DNA from: Caballeronia sp. NK8
GTDB lineage: Bacteria > Pseudomonadota > Gammaproteobacteria > Burkholderiales > Burkholderiaceae
Assembly (NCBI RefSeq): GCF_018408855.1
Contig: NZ_AP024322.1
Coordinates: 1,922,001-1,986,000 of the forward strand
Direction: 5' to 3'
Length of the DNA: 64,000 nt
Position 1 is the stretch's first letter. Each line of letters starts with the position of its first letter. The notes beneath the pieces are model-generated. The model was given only the letters and a program-made list of their open reading frames with translations, ran no database searches and was not told the DNA's origin. A program made the position numbers and the translations under genes. Positions 40,770 through 50,448 of the stretch are shown one piece after another.

Positions 40770-42071
40770 TCAATGCGCGTCGTCCACGCCCTGATCCATG
40801 CGATGCTGGGCGAACCACGCCGCCGCTTCGAACTGCAATTTCGCCAGCACGGCGGGCGTCAGCACGTCGAGCGACGGCTGCGCGTGACGGCTCGCGTCGA
40901 TGGCCGGCGCATCGCCCCGCTCCGCCGCCCGCGCGATGCCGAGCAGCGCGCCGAGCGGCCCGTCGCCCGTGAGGATCGCCGCGCGGATTTCCGCCGTCAG
41001 ATGCAGCTTATCGAGAATTTCCGCCGGCTGCATGTCGAGCACGACATGCACGAGCGAGAAGATGCCGGTCATGAACGCGGCATCGGAGAAGGCTTCGTCG
41101 GCCGGACGCAGCGTTTCGGCCGCAAGCTCCAGAAAGCGCGCGCGCGTACCGACTAGCTGCAGCAGCGGGTCCGAACGCCACGGCAGGCCGCTGCCGTCCG
41201 CGTAGAGCAGCAGTTGCGCCCAGCGCATCAACTGGCGCGTGCCGGTCGCCGCGATCGCCTCGCGCAGCGACGATACGCGCCGACCGCGCGTCTGCGCGCT
41301 CGAATTGGCGAGGCGCATCAGCTGCACGACGATATCCGGATTGCGCTTGAGCTCCGCCTCCAGCTCGCGCATGCCCGGTTCGCCGGCCAGCACGGCCATC
41401 AGGCGCAGCAGCGAGCCGCGCGCCGGACTCGCGCGCCGCGCCGACAGCACCTGCGGCCGCGCGAAGAAATAGCCCTGAAAAAGATCGAAGCCGAGGTCCT
41501 TCGCCTTGGCAAAATCGGCGGTGGTTTCGACTTTTTCGGCCACGAGCAGCTTGCCGCGCCGCTTCACCGCCGCCGCGAGCGCCGGCAGATGATCGTGGTC
41601 CGCCGCGAGAAAGTCGATCTTGACGATGTCCACCGAGGGGAGCGCTGCGAGCAGCGCATCATCGAGGCGCACGACGTCGTCGAGCGCGAAGCGAAAGCCC
41701 GCGTTGCGCAGCTGCGCGCAGCGTTTGAAAAGCGCCTCGTCGAAGGTGATGTTCTCCAGCAGCTCCAGCACGAAACGCTCGGGCTGCATGATGTGAACGA
41801 TATCGTCGAACAGGAGCTCGCGGCTCATGTTCACGTAGCCCGGATGCGGCCCGAGCACGGCCGGCACGCCGATCTCTCCCACCGTGCGCGCGACGACATG
41901 CGCGGTCGCCTGCACGTCGTCGTGGATGCGCGCGCGATTGTCGGGGCTGTCGCGAAACAGCAGCTCGTAGGCGACGAGCGCGCCGTCGCCGTCGAGGATC
42001 GGCTGACGCCCGACGTAGACGCTCGGTCCGCGCTTTGCCTGCGCCGCGCGCTTCATGGACGAGTCGGGCAT
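40770..42071 (-). CDS. EAL-HDOD signalling protein (YuxH type)
   Basis: Cytoplasmic protein of 433 residues. The N-terminal EAL-like domain (about 10-215) opens VYVGRQPILDGDGALVAYELLFRD; the catalytic EALxR is replaced by YELLFR, and the later VAEKVETTADFAKAKDLGFDLFQGYFFARP is retained. It therefore probably binds rather than cleaves c-di-GMP. The C-terminal HDOD domain (about 225-420) has LMRLANSSAQTRGRRVSSLREAI, seen here as the LMRLANSS core. The start is the ATG at 42071; 42056 is an alternative. Divergent from the PAS-GGDEF-EAL gene. Confidence 0.87.
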   Translation of the reverse strand: MPDSSMKRAAQAKRGPSVYVGRQPILDGDGALVAYELLFRDSPDNRARIHDDVQATAHVVARTVGEIGVPAVLGPHPGYVNMSRELLFDDIVHIMQPERFVLELLENITFDEALFKRCAQLRNAGFRFALDDVVRLDDALLAALPSVDIVKIDFLAADHDHLPALAAAVKRRGKLLVAEKVETTADFAKAKDLGFDLFQGYFFARPQVLSARRASPARGSLLRLMAVLAGEPGMRELEAELKRNPDIVVQLMRLANSSAQTRGRRVSSLREAIAATGTRQLMRWAQLLLYADGSGLPWRSDPLLQLVGTRARFLELAAETLRPADEAFSDAAFMTGIFSLVHVVLDMQPAEILDKLHLTAEIRAAILTGDGPLGALLGIARAAERGDAPAIDASRHAQPSLDVLTPAVLAKLQFEAAAWFAQHRMDQGVDDAH

Positions 42072-42520
42072 GACGGGAACCGGTCGGAGACGCGCCGCGG
42101 CGCGTCCTGGCGATGCATATAGGCCGGCTCTAGGGCCCTGGCTGTGGCGCAGGCCGGCAACGTAATGGATTCGATCATGGGGCGAACGAGTCTGACGGAA
42201 TCGGAAGGTCGAGGGGCGGCGAATGCATCGTTCGGCAAAGGCGTGGACCGTTCCGCTGAAAACGCGCCACTGTAACCGAATTCTCCAGCCGACATCATAC
42301 GCATCTCCTATCGACAATTCCTCGACAACGGTATTCCTGTGATGGATCCGTTGTAACCCGGATGCCCGGTTAAAGAATTCGCCCCATACGCCGATAACTC
42401 GCCTGATAGAGCGTGCCGCGACCGTTTCGGCACGTCCCGGCCGGAGCCCGCAAGCAGCGAGTTCCGCGCGCCGCCGTTTGCCCGACCCGGCGAGCGCCGC
42501 CGTCAGAACCCTACGAGACC
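42072..42520. other. 449-base divergent spacer holding a flagellar-type promoter
   Basis: Between the EAL-HDOD gene (minus) and PAS-GGDEF-EAL gene (plus). I see no credible gene. The right part contains the FliA-type promoter listed separately; no equally good signal was found for the minus-strand gene. Confidence 0.55.
42371..42397 (+). promoter_or_regulatory. Sigma-28 (FliA) promoter of the PAS-GGDEF-EAL gene
   Basis: TAAA (42371-42374), exactly 15 bases, then GCCGATAA (42390-42397): an exact match to the TAAA-N15-GCCGATAA flagellar consensus, 124 bases before the ATG at 42521 and in the correct direction. Confidence 0.75.
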
Positions 42521-44404
42521 ATGCAAGCGAATCGGATCAACGTCTCCCGCCGCGCACCGTGGCGCATCGCGCTCGATGCGCTCGCGCGCGCATGGGGACG
42601 CGCCGCACGCGAGCCTCAAGAGCGCGCGCTCGACGCGCGTCCCGACGCCGCCGACGCGCCTTCCGCGCCCTCGACTCCGCCCGACGCGCCCGCGCCGCAA
42701 GCGCCCGTTCGCGCCGGTGTGCCCGAAGCCATGCTCGGCGCGGTCGACTTTCTTGCCCAGCTCGACGACGCGCTGCGCTTTCAGTATGTATCCGATGCGA
42801 GCATCGAGTTCATCGGCTATCACCGTGATTATCTGAGCATGCTGACGCTGCACGATCTCGTGGCGTCGGAGGAAGCCGACGAACTGCACGCGCTCGTCGC
42901 CCGGGCGCGCGCGAGCGGCAAGCTCGAATCGGCGACGCTGACCGTCGTGAAGTCGCTGACCTATCCGATCTGCGTCGAGCTGCGGCTCGTGTCGACCGCC
43001 GCGCGAGGCACGCCCGGCTTCGCGCTCGCCGCCTTCGACGTGATGCACTGGCGCGAGCGCGAAGCGTCGCTCACGCATACGCTCAATCACGACGCGCTCA
43101 CCGGCCTCGACAATCTCGTCTCGCTCAAGGACGCGATCGGCGCCGCGCAGGCCGAAGCCGAACTCACGCGCACGCACGCGGGGCTGGTGCTGCTCGACAT
43201 CGACGATTATCAGCGCATCAACCGCGCGCTCGGCTACGACGCCGGCGACGAACTGCTGCGCGAAACCGCGCGCCGCATCCAGCACACGGCGGGGCACGGC
43301 GAGCGCGTCGCGCGCGTGGCCGGCGACGAGTTCGCGGTGCTGCTGCCCGCCGGCAGCACGCCGGAACTCGCCGAGAGTCTCGGGCGGCGGCTCCTGACTG
43401 CGATCGCCCAGCCGTACCGGCATCGCGGGCAGCATACGCATCTGTCCGCGAGCGTGGGCGTCGCGCTCTATCCGGACCAGTCCGGCAAGAGCGCGAAGAG
43501 CGGCGCGCAGACGAGCCTCCTGCGCATGGCCGATCACGCGCTCGCGCAGGCGAAGGAAGCGGGCGGCAACGCGCTCGTCTTCCATACCATCGACGACAAC
43601 CCCGCCGACGCCGAGCGTCTGAAGCTCGAAGCGGATCTCTATGAGGCCGTGCGCAACGGCGAGTTCTCGCTGTTCTTCCAGCCGATCACGAAAATCCGCA
43701 CGGGCGCGGTGGTCGGCGTGGAAGCGCTGATGCGCTGGAACCATCCGGTGCACGGTCTGGTGCCGCCGTCGACCTTCATTCCGCTCGCGGAGTCGATCGG
43801 CCTCATCAACTATCTGGGCAACTGGGTGCTGAAGGCGGCGTGCATGCAGATCACGCAGTGGGACGCGATAGGCATCCGGCTCGATTACATCTCGGTCAAC
43901 GTGTCGCCGCAGCAGTTCCGCGACAAGCGCTTCACCGCGGCGGTCAAGGAAGCGCTCGCGCTGACCGGTATCGACGCGCGGCGGCTCGTGTTCGAGATCA
44001 CCGAAAGCCTGCTGATGCACGATCCGGAGGAAGCCACGCGCCTGCTCGAAGCGCTGACGTCGATCGGCATCCGCTTCGCCGTCGACGATTTCGGCACCGG
44101 CTATTCGAGCCTCGCTTATTTACAACGTTTTCCGCTGTCGAAGCTCAAGATCGACCGCAGCTTTGTCGAGAACCTGATTACGTCCCGCAACAACCGTGCG
44201 ATCGTGAGCGCGGTCGTCGGGCTCGCGCAGTCGCTCGGGCTGGAGCTGGTCGCTGAAGGCGTCGAAACCGAGGCACAGCGCGACTTGCTCGCCGATCTCG
44301 GCTGCGATCACATTCAGGGCTGGCTCATCAGCCACGCATTGCCTTCGGACGAGCTGGCGCGCTCGTTCCAGTCGAACTCGCTCGTGCTGCACGAGACAAC
44401 ATGA
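42521..44404 (+). CDS. PAS-GGDEF-EAL c-di-GMP phosphodiesterase
   Basis: Cytoplasmic regulator, 627 residues. After a Pro/Ala-rich start come a PAS domain (about 70-185: FLAQLDDALRFQYVSDASIEFIGYHR, seen here as the core RFQYVSDASIEFIGY), a GGDEF domain (about 195-360) whose signature is RVAGDEFAVLLP, and a C-terminal EAL domain (about 375-620). The EAL domain keeps its catalytic set: GVEALMRWNHP, NVSPQQF, FEITES, VDDFGTGYSSL, KIDRSFV, EGVET. It should be an active phosphodiesterase lowering c-di-GMP; AGDEF suggests the GGDEF part may be inactive or GTP-binding. The FliA promoter upstream links it to motility. Confidence 0.93.
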   Translation: MQANRINVSRRAPWRIALDALARAWGRAAREPQERALDARPDAADAPSAPSTPPDAPAPQAPVRAGVPEAMLGAVDFLAQLDDALRFQYVSDASIEFIGYHRDYLSMLTLHDLVASEEADELHALVARARASGKLESATLTVVKSLTYPICVELRLVSTAARGTPGFALAAFDVMHWREREASLTHTLNHDALTGLDNLVSLKDAIGAAQAEAELTRTHAGLVLLDIDDYQRINRALGYDAGDELLRETARRIQHTAGHGERVARVAGDEFAVLLPAGSTPELAESLGRRLLTAIAQPYRHRGQHTHLSASVGVALYPDQSGKSAKSGAQTSLLRMADHALAQAKEAGGNALVFHTIDDNPADAERLKLEADLYEAVRNGEFSLFFQPITKIRTGAVVGVEALMRWNHPVHGLVPPSTFIPLAESIGLINYLGNWVLKAACMQITQWDAIGIRLDYISVNVSPQQFRDKRFTAAVKEALALTGIDARRLVFEITESLLMHDPEEATRLLEALTSIGIRFAVDDFGTGYSSLAYLQRFPLSKLKIDRSFVENLITSRNNRAIVSAVVGLAQSLGLELVAEGVETEAQRDLLADLGCDHIQGWLISHALPSDELARSFQSNSLVLHETT

Positions 44405-44562
44405 GCGGATGATGGTTTGTGTTCGTATTATGTTCGTGTTCTGATCGAGGAACGCGCCGTAACTCCCTAATAACGTGTACATTTCGTTGGCGGGGTGGAT
44501 TGAATTTGCTGGACCGCCTCGGGTTAGCCGTCGCGTAACGAGCAGGGTTTCTACTTTTAGCA

Positions 44563-46035
44563 ATGGCACGCACCAAGGCCGAACTACTGGACAAGTTGTG
44601 GTCGCGCATGAGCGAGCGCGGGGACTTCCCCATGCTCTCCCAGGCGCTGCGCACGACCGTGTCCGCGATGAGCGATGACGACCTCGACTTCACGTCCCTC
44701 GTGCAAGTCGTGCTGTCGGATGTCGGCCTCACGCACAAGGTGCTGCGTCTCGCCAATTCGGCGATGTACATCGCGTTCGGCGGCAACATCACCACCGTCA
44801 CGCGCGCGTTGATGGTGCTCGGCATGGATGCGGTCGGCCATCTCGTGGTCGGGCTGAAGCTGGTCGATCACTTCCATCAGAGCGCGCCGCGCCGCATCGA
44901 TGCAAAACTCGAACTGAACCGCACCCTGCTCTCGGGCGCGGTCGCGCGCCAGCTCACCGAGCACAAGGATCTGCGCTCCGCCGAGGAAGCGGTCGTCTGC
45001 ACGCTGATGCGGCAGATCGGCAAGCTGCTCGTCGCGTTCTATCTCGAGCACGAATGGGATCAGCTGCGTCGCAAGGCGGCGTCGGAGAATATTCCGGACA
45101 GCGTCGCGTGCGCGGCGCTGCTCGGCGTCACCTTCGATGAAATCGGCCTGGAGGCGGCGGATCGCTGGCGCCTGCCCGAGACGATCCGCGAAGGCATGCG
45201 CGCGACCGATCCGAACGCGCCCGTCGACGAAACCGTGCCGAAGCACGTGCGCTGGCTGCGCGCCATCTCCAACTATTCGACCGAAGTCGCCGACGCGCTC
45301 ACCGCTCAGCACATGGAAGCGGACGGCCGCGAGTCGATGCTGTTCGAGATCGCCCATCGCTACAGCGGCGCGCTCAACACCGACGCGGACACGCTCGCGT
45401 CGATGAGCCTCGCGCTCGCGAGCGAAGAATCGAGCGAGGGCGTGATCCGCGAGATCTCCGAACTCCAGGCGAACGCCGACGCCATGGCGCGCGCGAATGT
45501 ATCGGCGCAGGCGCGCATCGGCGCGAGCGTGGAAGATCTGCGGGCGTTGCCGTCGAAGAATGCGCTCGCGCCGGCGCTTGCGCTCGCGTCGGAATCGATT
45601 CTCGGCAGTCTGCACTTGTCGCGCACCGTGATCTTCATGCGCCAGGCCAACAACGAGTTTCACGCGCGTCTCGGCCTCGGCGCGGGCGTCGAGCCGATGC
45701 TGGAGAAACTGCGCTTCTCCGCCGAATTCCGCCCGGACGTGTTTCATCTCGCGATCACCAATCCGGTCGGCATATTCATCGAGAACGCGCACGACGCGCG
45801 CATCGACGCACGCTTGCCGCGCTGGTACAAGGAAACGCTCGGCGAGGCGCAGGCGTTCGTGCTGCTGCCGGTGAAATCGAACGATTCGACCGTCGCGCTG
45901 ATCTACGGCGACTGGACCTCGCCGCAGCACGTGCGCAAGATCTCGGCGGCCGAGATGAGCGCGCTGAACGAGCTCACGAAGGAGCTGAGCCGTTTTTTTC
46001 TTAGCGCGAACTGGAAGGAAGTCGAGCTGATCTGA
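44563..46035 (+). CDS. HDOD-domain protein with C-terminal GAF-like region
   Basis: Cytoplasmic signalling protein, 490 residues. The HDOD domain spans about 20-225 (FTSLVQVVLSDVGLTHKVLRLANSAMY, seen here as LTHKVLRLANSA, and VTRALMVLGMDAVGHLVVGL). An alpha-helical linker follows, and residues about 320-485 look like a GAF sensor (IFMRQANNEFHARLGLGAG, AFVLLPVKSNDSTVALIYGDW). No catalytic motif is apparent. It lies 158 bases after the EAL protein and may act with it. Weak alternative promoter signals only. Confidence 0.85.
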   Translation: MARTKAELLDKLWSRMSERGDFPMLSQALRTTVSAMSDDDLDFTSLVQVVLSDVGLTHKVLRLANSAMYIAFGGNITTVTRALMVLGMDAVGHLVVGLKLVDHFHQSAPRRIDAKLELNRTLLSGAVARQLTEHKDLRSAEEAVVCTLMRQIGKLLVAFYLEHEWDQLRRKAASENIPDSVACAALLGVTFDEIGLEAADRWRLPETIREGMRATDPNAPVDETVPKHVRWLRAISNYSTEVADALTAQHMEADGRESMLFEIAHRYSGALNTDADTLASMSLALASEESSEGVIREISELQANADAMARANVSAQARIGASVEDLRALPSKNALAPALALASESILGSLHLSRTVIFMRQANNEFHARLGLGAGVEPMLEKLRFSAEFRPDVFHLAITNPVGIFIENAHDARIDARLPRWYKETLGEAQAFVLLPVKSNDSTVALIYGDWTSPQHVRKISAAEMSALNELTKELSRFFLSANWKEVELI

Positions 46036-46063
46036 CCGGCTTCCTTCTTGCGCGCAATCCCAC

Positions 46064-46507
46064 TTATTCCGGCTTCAAGATCGCCACGGCCTGCTCGCCG
46101 TATCGCACGATATAGCCGCCGTGAGCGCGCTGCCAGTCGAGCGCTGCCGCCTCGTTCGCAAACCAGTTCTTTTCGAAATCATTGAATGCGCCCGCGTCGA
46201 GCCGGTAACGGTCGATGATCGCGCTCGCCTTTGCATCGATATCGGACTTGCAGGCGTCCCAGTTCGCGTAGCCGAGTTCGGCGGCGAGCATCGCAAGCAG
46301 ATGCTTCAGTTGCAGGTCGTCGCGGATCGCGTGCAGGTCGGCGAGACGTTGCGCGCGCGTGATTTTCGCCGCGAGCAGACGGCGCAGGACGGGCATCGAC
46401 GCGCTCGTGTCGCCGTCGCGGGCGTGACGAAGCAGGCGCCGCGCGTGTTCGCGCAGATAGTCGCTATTGGAAACGGAAGAAGAAATCGGACAGGATGTAG
46501 ACCACAT
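46064..46507 (-). CDS. Hypothetical protein
   Basis: Not recognised. It is 147 residues with no signal or membrane segment, and has a strong ribosome site (AAAGGAACAACGTC) before the ATG at 46507. The first two thirds are helical and Arg/Leu-rich (YLREHARRLLRHARDGD ... QLKHLLAMLAAELGYANWDACKSDI, seen as LAAELGYANWDACK). The last third, FANEAAALDWQRAHGGYIVRYG, looks like a small beta-type domain. It sits between signalling genes, converging on the HDOD gene. Confidence 0.7.
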   Translation of the reverse strand: MWSTSCPISSSVSNSDYLREHARRLLRHARDGDTSASMPVLRRLLAAKITRAQRLADLHAIRDDLQLKHLLAMLAAELGYANWDACKSDIDAKASAIIDRYRLDAGAFNDFEKNWFANEAAALDWQRAHGGYIVRYGEQAVAILKPE

Positions 46508-46664
46508 GACGTTGTTCCTTTGTCGTGCCGTTCTCGCTGCGGCTATAAAGGTTCGACGTTGCGGTTCGATCCGGAGATGAAGCAATGCGCGGCAGGTGCG
46601 TAAGACTTTCGCGAGACCGGGCGCCCTGCCGCGCCCGACCGCGATTCTATCCCGATGTCCCGCG

Positions 46665-48332
46665 TCAGGCCAACTGGAATTTCCCGACCAGCGATTTCAG
46701 CGCGCGCGCCTGATCGTCGAGCGATTGCGCGGCAGCCGCCGCCTCTTCGACGAGCGCGGCGTTCTGCTGCGTGTTCGCGTCCATCTTCGTGACGGCGTCG
46801 CCGATCGACTCGATGCCGGTCTTTTGCTCCGCCGATGCCGCCGAGATTTCGCCCATGATGTCGGTGACGCGGCGCACGGCCTTGACGACTTCCTCCATCG
46901 TCGCGCCGGCTTCCTGCGCGTAGGTCGAGCCGTCGGACACGCGCGACACCGAGGTATCGATCAGGCCTTTGATCTCCTTCGCCGCCGCCGACGAACGCTG
47001 TGCGAGACTGCGCACCTCGCCCGCGACGACCGCAAAGCCGCGTCCCTGCTCGCCCGCGCGCGCCGCCTCGACCGCCGCATTGAGCGCCAGAATGTTCGTC
47101 TGGAACGCGATGCCTTCGATCACGCCAATGATGTCGCCGATGCTCTTCGCGCTCGCATCGATGCGCTGCATCGTCTCGACGACGCGGCCGACGACCGCGC
47201 CGCCCTTCTCCGCGATTTCCGACGCATTGGCGGCGAGCGTGCTCGCCTGCTGCGCGTTGTCGGCGTTCTGACGCACGGTGGACGTGAGCTGCTCCATGCT
47301 GGCCGCGGTTTTTTCGAGCGCGACCGCCTGCTCTTCGGTGCGGCGCGACAGGTCGACATTGCCTGTCGAAATCTCGCTCGACGCCGATGCGATCGCCTCC
47401 GCGCTCGCCGCGATATCGCCGACGGTCGACGACAGGCCCGCCTGCATTTCGGCGAGCGCGTGCAGCATGCTGGCGTCGTCGCGGCGCTTGAGACTGATGC
47501 GGTTCGCGAGATCGCCCGACGCGATGCGGCGCGCGATGTCCTTCGCATAGCCGGGCTCGCCGCCGAGCTGTCCGGCGAGACGCCGCACGACCCACTCGGA
47601 CACGACGATCGCGAGCGCGAACAACGCGAGCGTCAGCGCCGACACCATCACGAACGACGACTGGAAGATGAACGCGGCGGAATCGATGGTGGCCTTCGCG
47701 GCCGCGCCGCGACGCGCGACGAGATCGTCGACCATCTTTTCGAGTTTGCCGGTTTCGACGAGCAGCGACACGTCCTGCGTGCCGACTTGCCAGTTCATCT
47801 GCGAGAGATCGAGCGGCTGTTCCTTCACGAGCTTCACGAAGGTGCGCAGGTTGCCGCTCCATGTTGCCAGCGCGGTCGAGAAGCGCTTCTGCTGCGCGAG
47901 CGCGTCCTGGTCCGCGTGATCGATGTACTGCGCGAGCTGCGCCTGCTCGCGGCCGATATCCGCAAGCGCCTGCTCGACCTGCGCGCCGAGATCGTCGCGC
48001 TCTTTCGCGGTCGTCGCGGTGAGCAGCATTTTTTGCGAACGGCTCGCGCGCAGCAGATAGCCGCGCGTTTCCTCCGCCGCGCGGCTCGCGACGTAGCCCT
48101 GCGTGTAGATGGATTCGGTCGCGCCGTTCAGGCGGCTGATCTGCGTGAGCGAAATCGCGCCGATGACGAGCGTCCCCGCGAGCACGAGCCCGAACGCCAG
48201 TCTCAGCGATGCCTTCACGGACAGCGCGCGCTTCTTGGCTACGCCCCCGCGCGCGTGTTCTTCAGTCGACGCGGCTTCGGCATGCGCCACAAAACCCGCG
48301 TCCTTGGCGCCGCGTAGCGAAAACAGTTTCAT
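46665..48332 (-). CDS. Methyl-accepting chemotaxis protein
   Basis: Chemoreceptor of 555 residues. First membrane segment at about 42-63 ([20 protein letters not shown]), then a Tar-like four-helix periplasmic domain of about 140 residues and a second segment ([21 protein letters not shown]). The HAMP region and signalling domain follow, with the perfectly conserved hairpin tip [20 protein letters not shown]. The last residues are FQLA, without the NWETF-type CheR-docking pentapeptide. Ligand unknown. Candidate FliA promoter upstream. Confidence 0.95.
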   Translation of the reverse strand: MKLFSLRGAKDAGFVAHAEAASTEEHARGGVAKKRALSVKASLRLAFGLVLAGTLVIGAISLTQISRLNGATESIYTQGYVASRAAEETRGYLLRASRSQKMLLTATTAKERDDLGAQVEQALADIGREQAQLAQYIDHADQDALAQQKRFSTALATWSGNLRTFVKLVKEQPLDLSQMNWQVGTQDVSLLVETGKLEKMVDDLVARRGAAAKATIDSAAFIFQSSFVMVSALTLALFALAIVVSEWVVRRLAGQLGGEPGYAKDIARRIASGDLANRISLKRRDDASMLHALAEMQAGLSSTVGDIAASAEAIASASSEISTGNVDLSRRTEEQAVALEKTAASMEQLTSTVRQNADNAQQASTLAANASEIAEKGGAVVGRVVETMQRIDASAKSIGDIIGVIEGIAFQTNILALNAAVEAARAGEQGRGFAVVAGEVRSLAQRSSAAAKEIKGLIDTSVSRVSDGSTYAQEAGATMEEVVKAVRRVTDIMGEISAASAEQKTGIESIGDAVTKMDANTQQNAALVEEAAAAAQSLDDQARALKSLVGKFQLA

Positions 48333-48671
48333 CGATCGATCCCCGATTTGATCTGTGGACTTTGCCGTCGTGCGGCGCGCCCCTGGTCTGGTTCCCACCG
48401 GGAGTACGGCAGGATTTGAGGCTTTCTTGAGCCTTTTTAATGGGAAGCGAACAGACGTTCCCTCACCGCGTTTTTTATAACAGGCCAAAAATCGTCGTGT
48501 CAGACGAAATCATGGCCCATTGGATGTGCATCCTGTCCGATTCGCGACGATCCTTGGCATGACAACGCAACGAGGACAGCCTAAACTTGTCAGAAATTCA
48601 GTCCACGCATAAATCGCCGGATTGAAAAAGCAGAAATCCGAGACAAATTCCGCGTTCAACAGCACATCACT
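48333..48671. other. 339-base divergent spacer between the chemoreceptor and the MFS exporter
   Basis: No gene seen. The minus-strand chemoreceptor promoter candidate (48403-48430) lies here; the stretch next to the exporter is A/T-rich. Confidence 0.5.
48403..48430 (-). promoter_or_regulatory. Candidate sigma-28 (FliA) promoter of the chemoreceptor gene
   Basis: On the minus strand TCAAG, 15 bases, then GCCGTACT, about 71 bases before the ATG. This resembles the TCAAG-N15-GCCGATA form used by FliA in Pseudomonas, with two or three mismatches in the -10 part. Chemoreceptors are standard FliA targets. Confidence 0.4.
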
Positions 48672-49928
48672 ATGCAAACGAGCATCGACAAGGGCGCTTT
48701 GTCGCCTTCCGGCGCATCTGCCGGCGCTTCCGCCGCGAATCCCGCGAGCACGGGCGCGCAACGCACCGTTTATTCCGTTCTGGGCGCGATCAGCTTTTCG
48801 CACCTTTTGAACGACATGATCCAGTCGCTGATTCTCGCGATCTATCCGATGTTCAAGAGCGAGTTCGCGCTCTCGTTCGGGCAGATCGGCCTGATCACGC
48901 TGACGTATCAGATCACCGCGTCGCTATTGCAGCCGCTCGTCGGGTTGTACACGGACAAGCATCCGAAGCCTTATTCGCTTCCCGTCGGCATGGGCTTCAC
49001 GTTGTCGGGTCTCCTGCTGATGTCGATCGCGGGCAACTTCGGCACGCTGCTGATCGCGGCGGCGCTGGTCGGCTGCGGGTCGTCGGTGTTTCATCCGGAG
49101 TCGTCGCGGGTCGCGCGCATGGCGTCGGGCGGCAAGCATGGTCTTGCGCAGTCGCTGTTTCAGGTGGGCGGGAATGCGGGCTCGTCGCTCGGGCCGCTGC
49201 TCGCCGCGCTGATCGTGATTCCGCACGGGCAGAAGAGCATCGCGTGGTTCTCGGCGGCGGCGCTCGTCGCGATGTTCGTGCTGGCGAACATCGGCCGCTG
49301 GTACAAGCGTCATCCGGCGACGAAGAAGGGCCGCGCGCAGGTCGCGCACGCGACGCTCCCGCGCAACAAGGTCATGATGGCGATGAGCGTGCTGGTGCTG
49401 CTCGTGTTCTCGAAATACTTCTATCTCGCGAGCATCACGAGTTACTTCACGTTTTATCTGATCAGCAAGTTCGGGTTGTCGGTGCAGGCCGCGCAGATTC
49501 ATCTGTTCGTGTTTCTCGCGGCGGTGGCGGCGGGCACGATCATCGGCGGGCCGGTCGGCGACAAGGTCGGGCGCAAGGCGGTGATCTGGGTGTCGATTCT
49601 CGGCGTCGCGCCGTTCACGCTGCTGATGCCTTACGTGAATCTGTTCTGGACGGGCGTGTTGTCGGTGATCATCGGGCTCGTGCTGGCTTCGGCGTTCTCG
49701 GCGATTCTGGTCTATGCGCAGGAACTGATTCCCGGCAAGGTCGGAATGGTCGCGGGACTGTTCTTCGGCTTCGCGTTCGGGATGGGCGGCGTCGGGGCAG
49801 CGGTGCTCGGGCATGTTGCCGATGCGACCAGCATCGATTATGTGTACAAGGTTTGTGCGTTCCTGCCGTTGCTGGGGGTGTTGGCGGTTTTGTTGCCGAA
49901 GACGCATGAGGTGGGGGTGAAGGGGTAA
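48672..49928 (+). CDS. MFS exporter, fosmidomycin-resistance (Fsr) type
   Basis: Twelve-helix drug:proton antiporter, 418 residues. LNDMIQSLILAIYPMFKSEFALSF, read here as FKSEFALSFGQIGLITLTYQ, and HPESSRVARMASGGKHGLAQSLFQVGGNAG are the Fsr-family hallmarks. It has a disordered Ala/Ser-rich N-terminus of about 35 residues. Real substrates may be other hydrophilic compounds. It has its own terminator. Confidence 0.92.
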   Translation: MQTSIDKGALSPSGASAGASAANPASTGAQRTVYSVLGAISFSHLLNDMIQSLILAIYPMFKSEFALSFGQIGLITLTYQITASLLQPLVGLYTDKHPKPYSLPVGMGFTLSGLLLMSIAGNFGTLLIAAALVGCGSSVFHPESSRVARMASGGKHGLAQSLFQVGGNAGSSLGPLLAALIVIPHGQKSIAWFSAAALVAMFVLANIGRWYKRHPATKKGRAQVAHATLPRNKVMMAMSVLVLLVFSKYFYLASITSYFTFYLISKFGLSVQAAQIHLFVFLAAVAAGTIIGGPVGDKVGRKAVIWVSILGVAPFTLLMPYVNLFWTGVLSVIIGLVLASAFSAILVYAQELIPGKVGMVAGLFFGFAFGMGGVGAAVLGHVADATSIDYVYKVCAFLPLLGVLAVLLPKTHEVGVKG

Positions 49929-49949
49929 TCGCTTCACACTCGTCTCGTC

Positions 49950-49985
49950 CGCCCGCCATGACAATCAAAGCATGGCGGGCGTTTT
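49950..49985 (+). terminator. Intrinsic terminator of the MFS exporter gene
   Basis: CGCCCGCCATG / CATGGCGGGCG form an 11-bp stem with a 10-base loop, followed by TTTTCGTTT, 21 bases after the stop codon. Confidence 0.85.
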
Positions 49986-50003
49986 CGTTTCAAGGCTGGC
50001 GGT

Positions 50004-50438
50004 TCAGCGACAAACCGTGACGACCTTCCAGCCTTCTTCGGGAATCGGCTCCTTCGCGATGCACTTGGATATTCCCTTGGGCAGTTCCTGCGCCAGCGCG
50101 ACCGGCACGGTTCCGTTCACGCAGGAAAGCCATATTCCCTTTTCGCTGTCTGCCGGGATGAACGGCCAGTTGAAGGTTTGGCGACCTCTCACCTTATAGA
50201 TTTGCGGCTTAAGGACCATGCCTTCTTCTGGCGGTCCGACATTTATTCCAACGCCCCAGACAGGGACTGACGTATTCGTTTGCGACGGTCGCCAGCCTTC
50301 TGGCACGTTCTTGACGACGACCGGTTCCATGTCTATGCGAGCGGGACATTGAATTTCGACTGCCAATGCGAAACATGGAGCAGTCAGGACGCAAAGGCAA
50401 ACCGCCATGCGTATGGTGCGCGGCAAAAGATCGGTCAT
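50004..50438 (-). CDS. STY0301-family secreted protein, copy 2 (putative immunity protein)
   Basis: Exported protein of 144 residues. Signal peptide about 1-26 (MAVCLCVLTAPCFALA core). The mature part begins VEIQCPARIDM and has spaced cysteines (CPAR, WLSCVNG, SKCIAK, VTVCR) typical of the STY0301 family named from the Salmonella Typhi SPI-6 region. It is a clear paralog of the gene at 50449, the same length with aligned motifs (FIPADSEKGIWLSC versus FVPADHVKGIWLSC). Last gene after a BPSL0067-family gene. A role as periplasmic immunity protein is inferred from position, not shown. Confidence 0.82.
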   Translation of the reverse strand: MTDLLPRTIRMAVCLCVLTAPCFALAVEIQCPARIDMEPVVVKNVPEGWRPSQTNTSVPVWGVGINVGPPEEGMVLKPQIYKVRGRQTFNWPFIPADSEKGIWLSCVNGTVPVALAQELPKGISKCIAKEPIPEEGWKVVTVCR

Positions 50439-50448
50439 ATGCGTCTGT

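Noticed and set aside
42053..42304. 83-residue minus-strand frame in the spacer upstream of the EAL-HDOD gene
   Set aside because: No ribosome site and no conserved character; it overlaps the 5' end of the EAL-HDOD gene.
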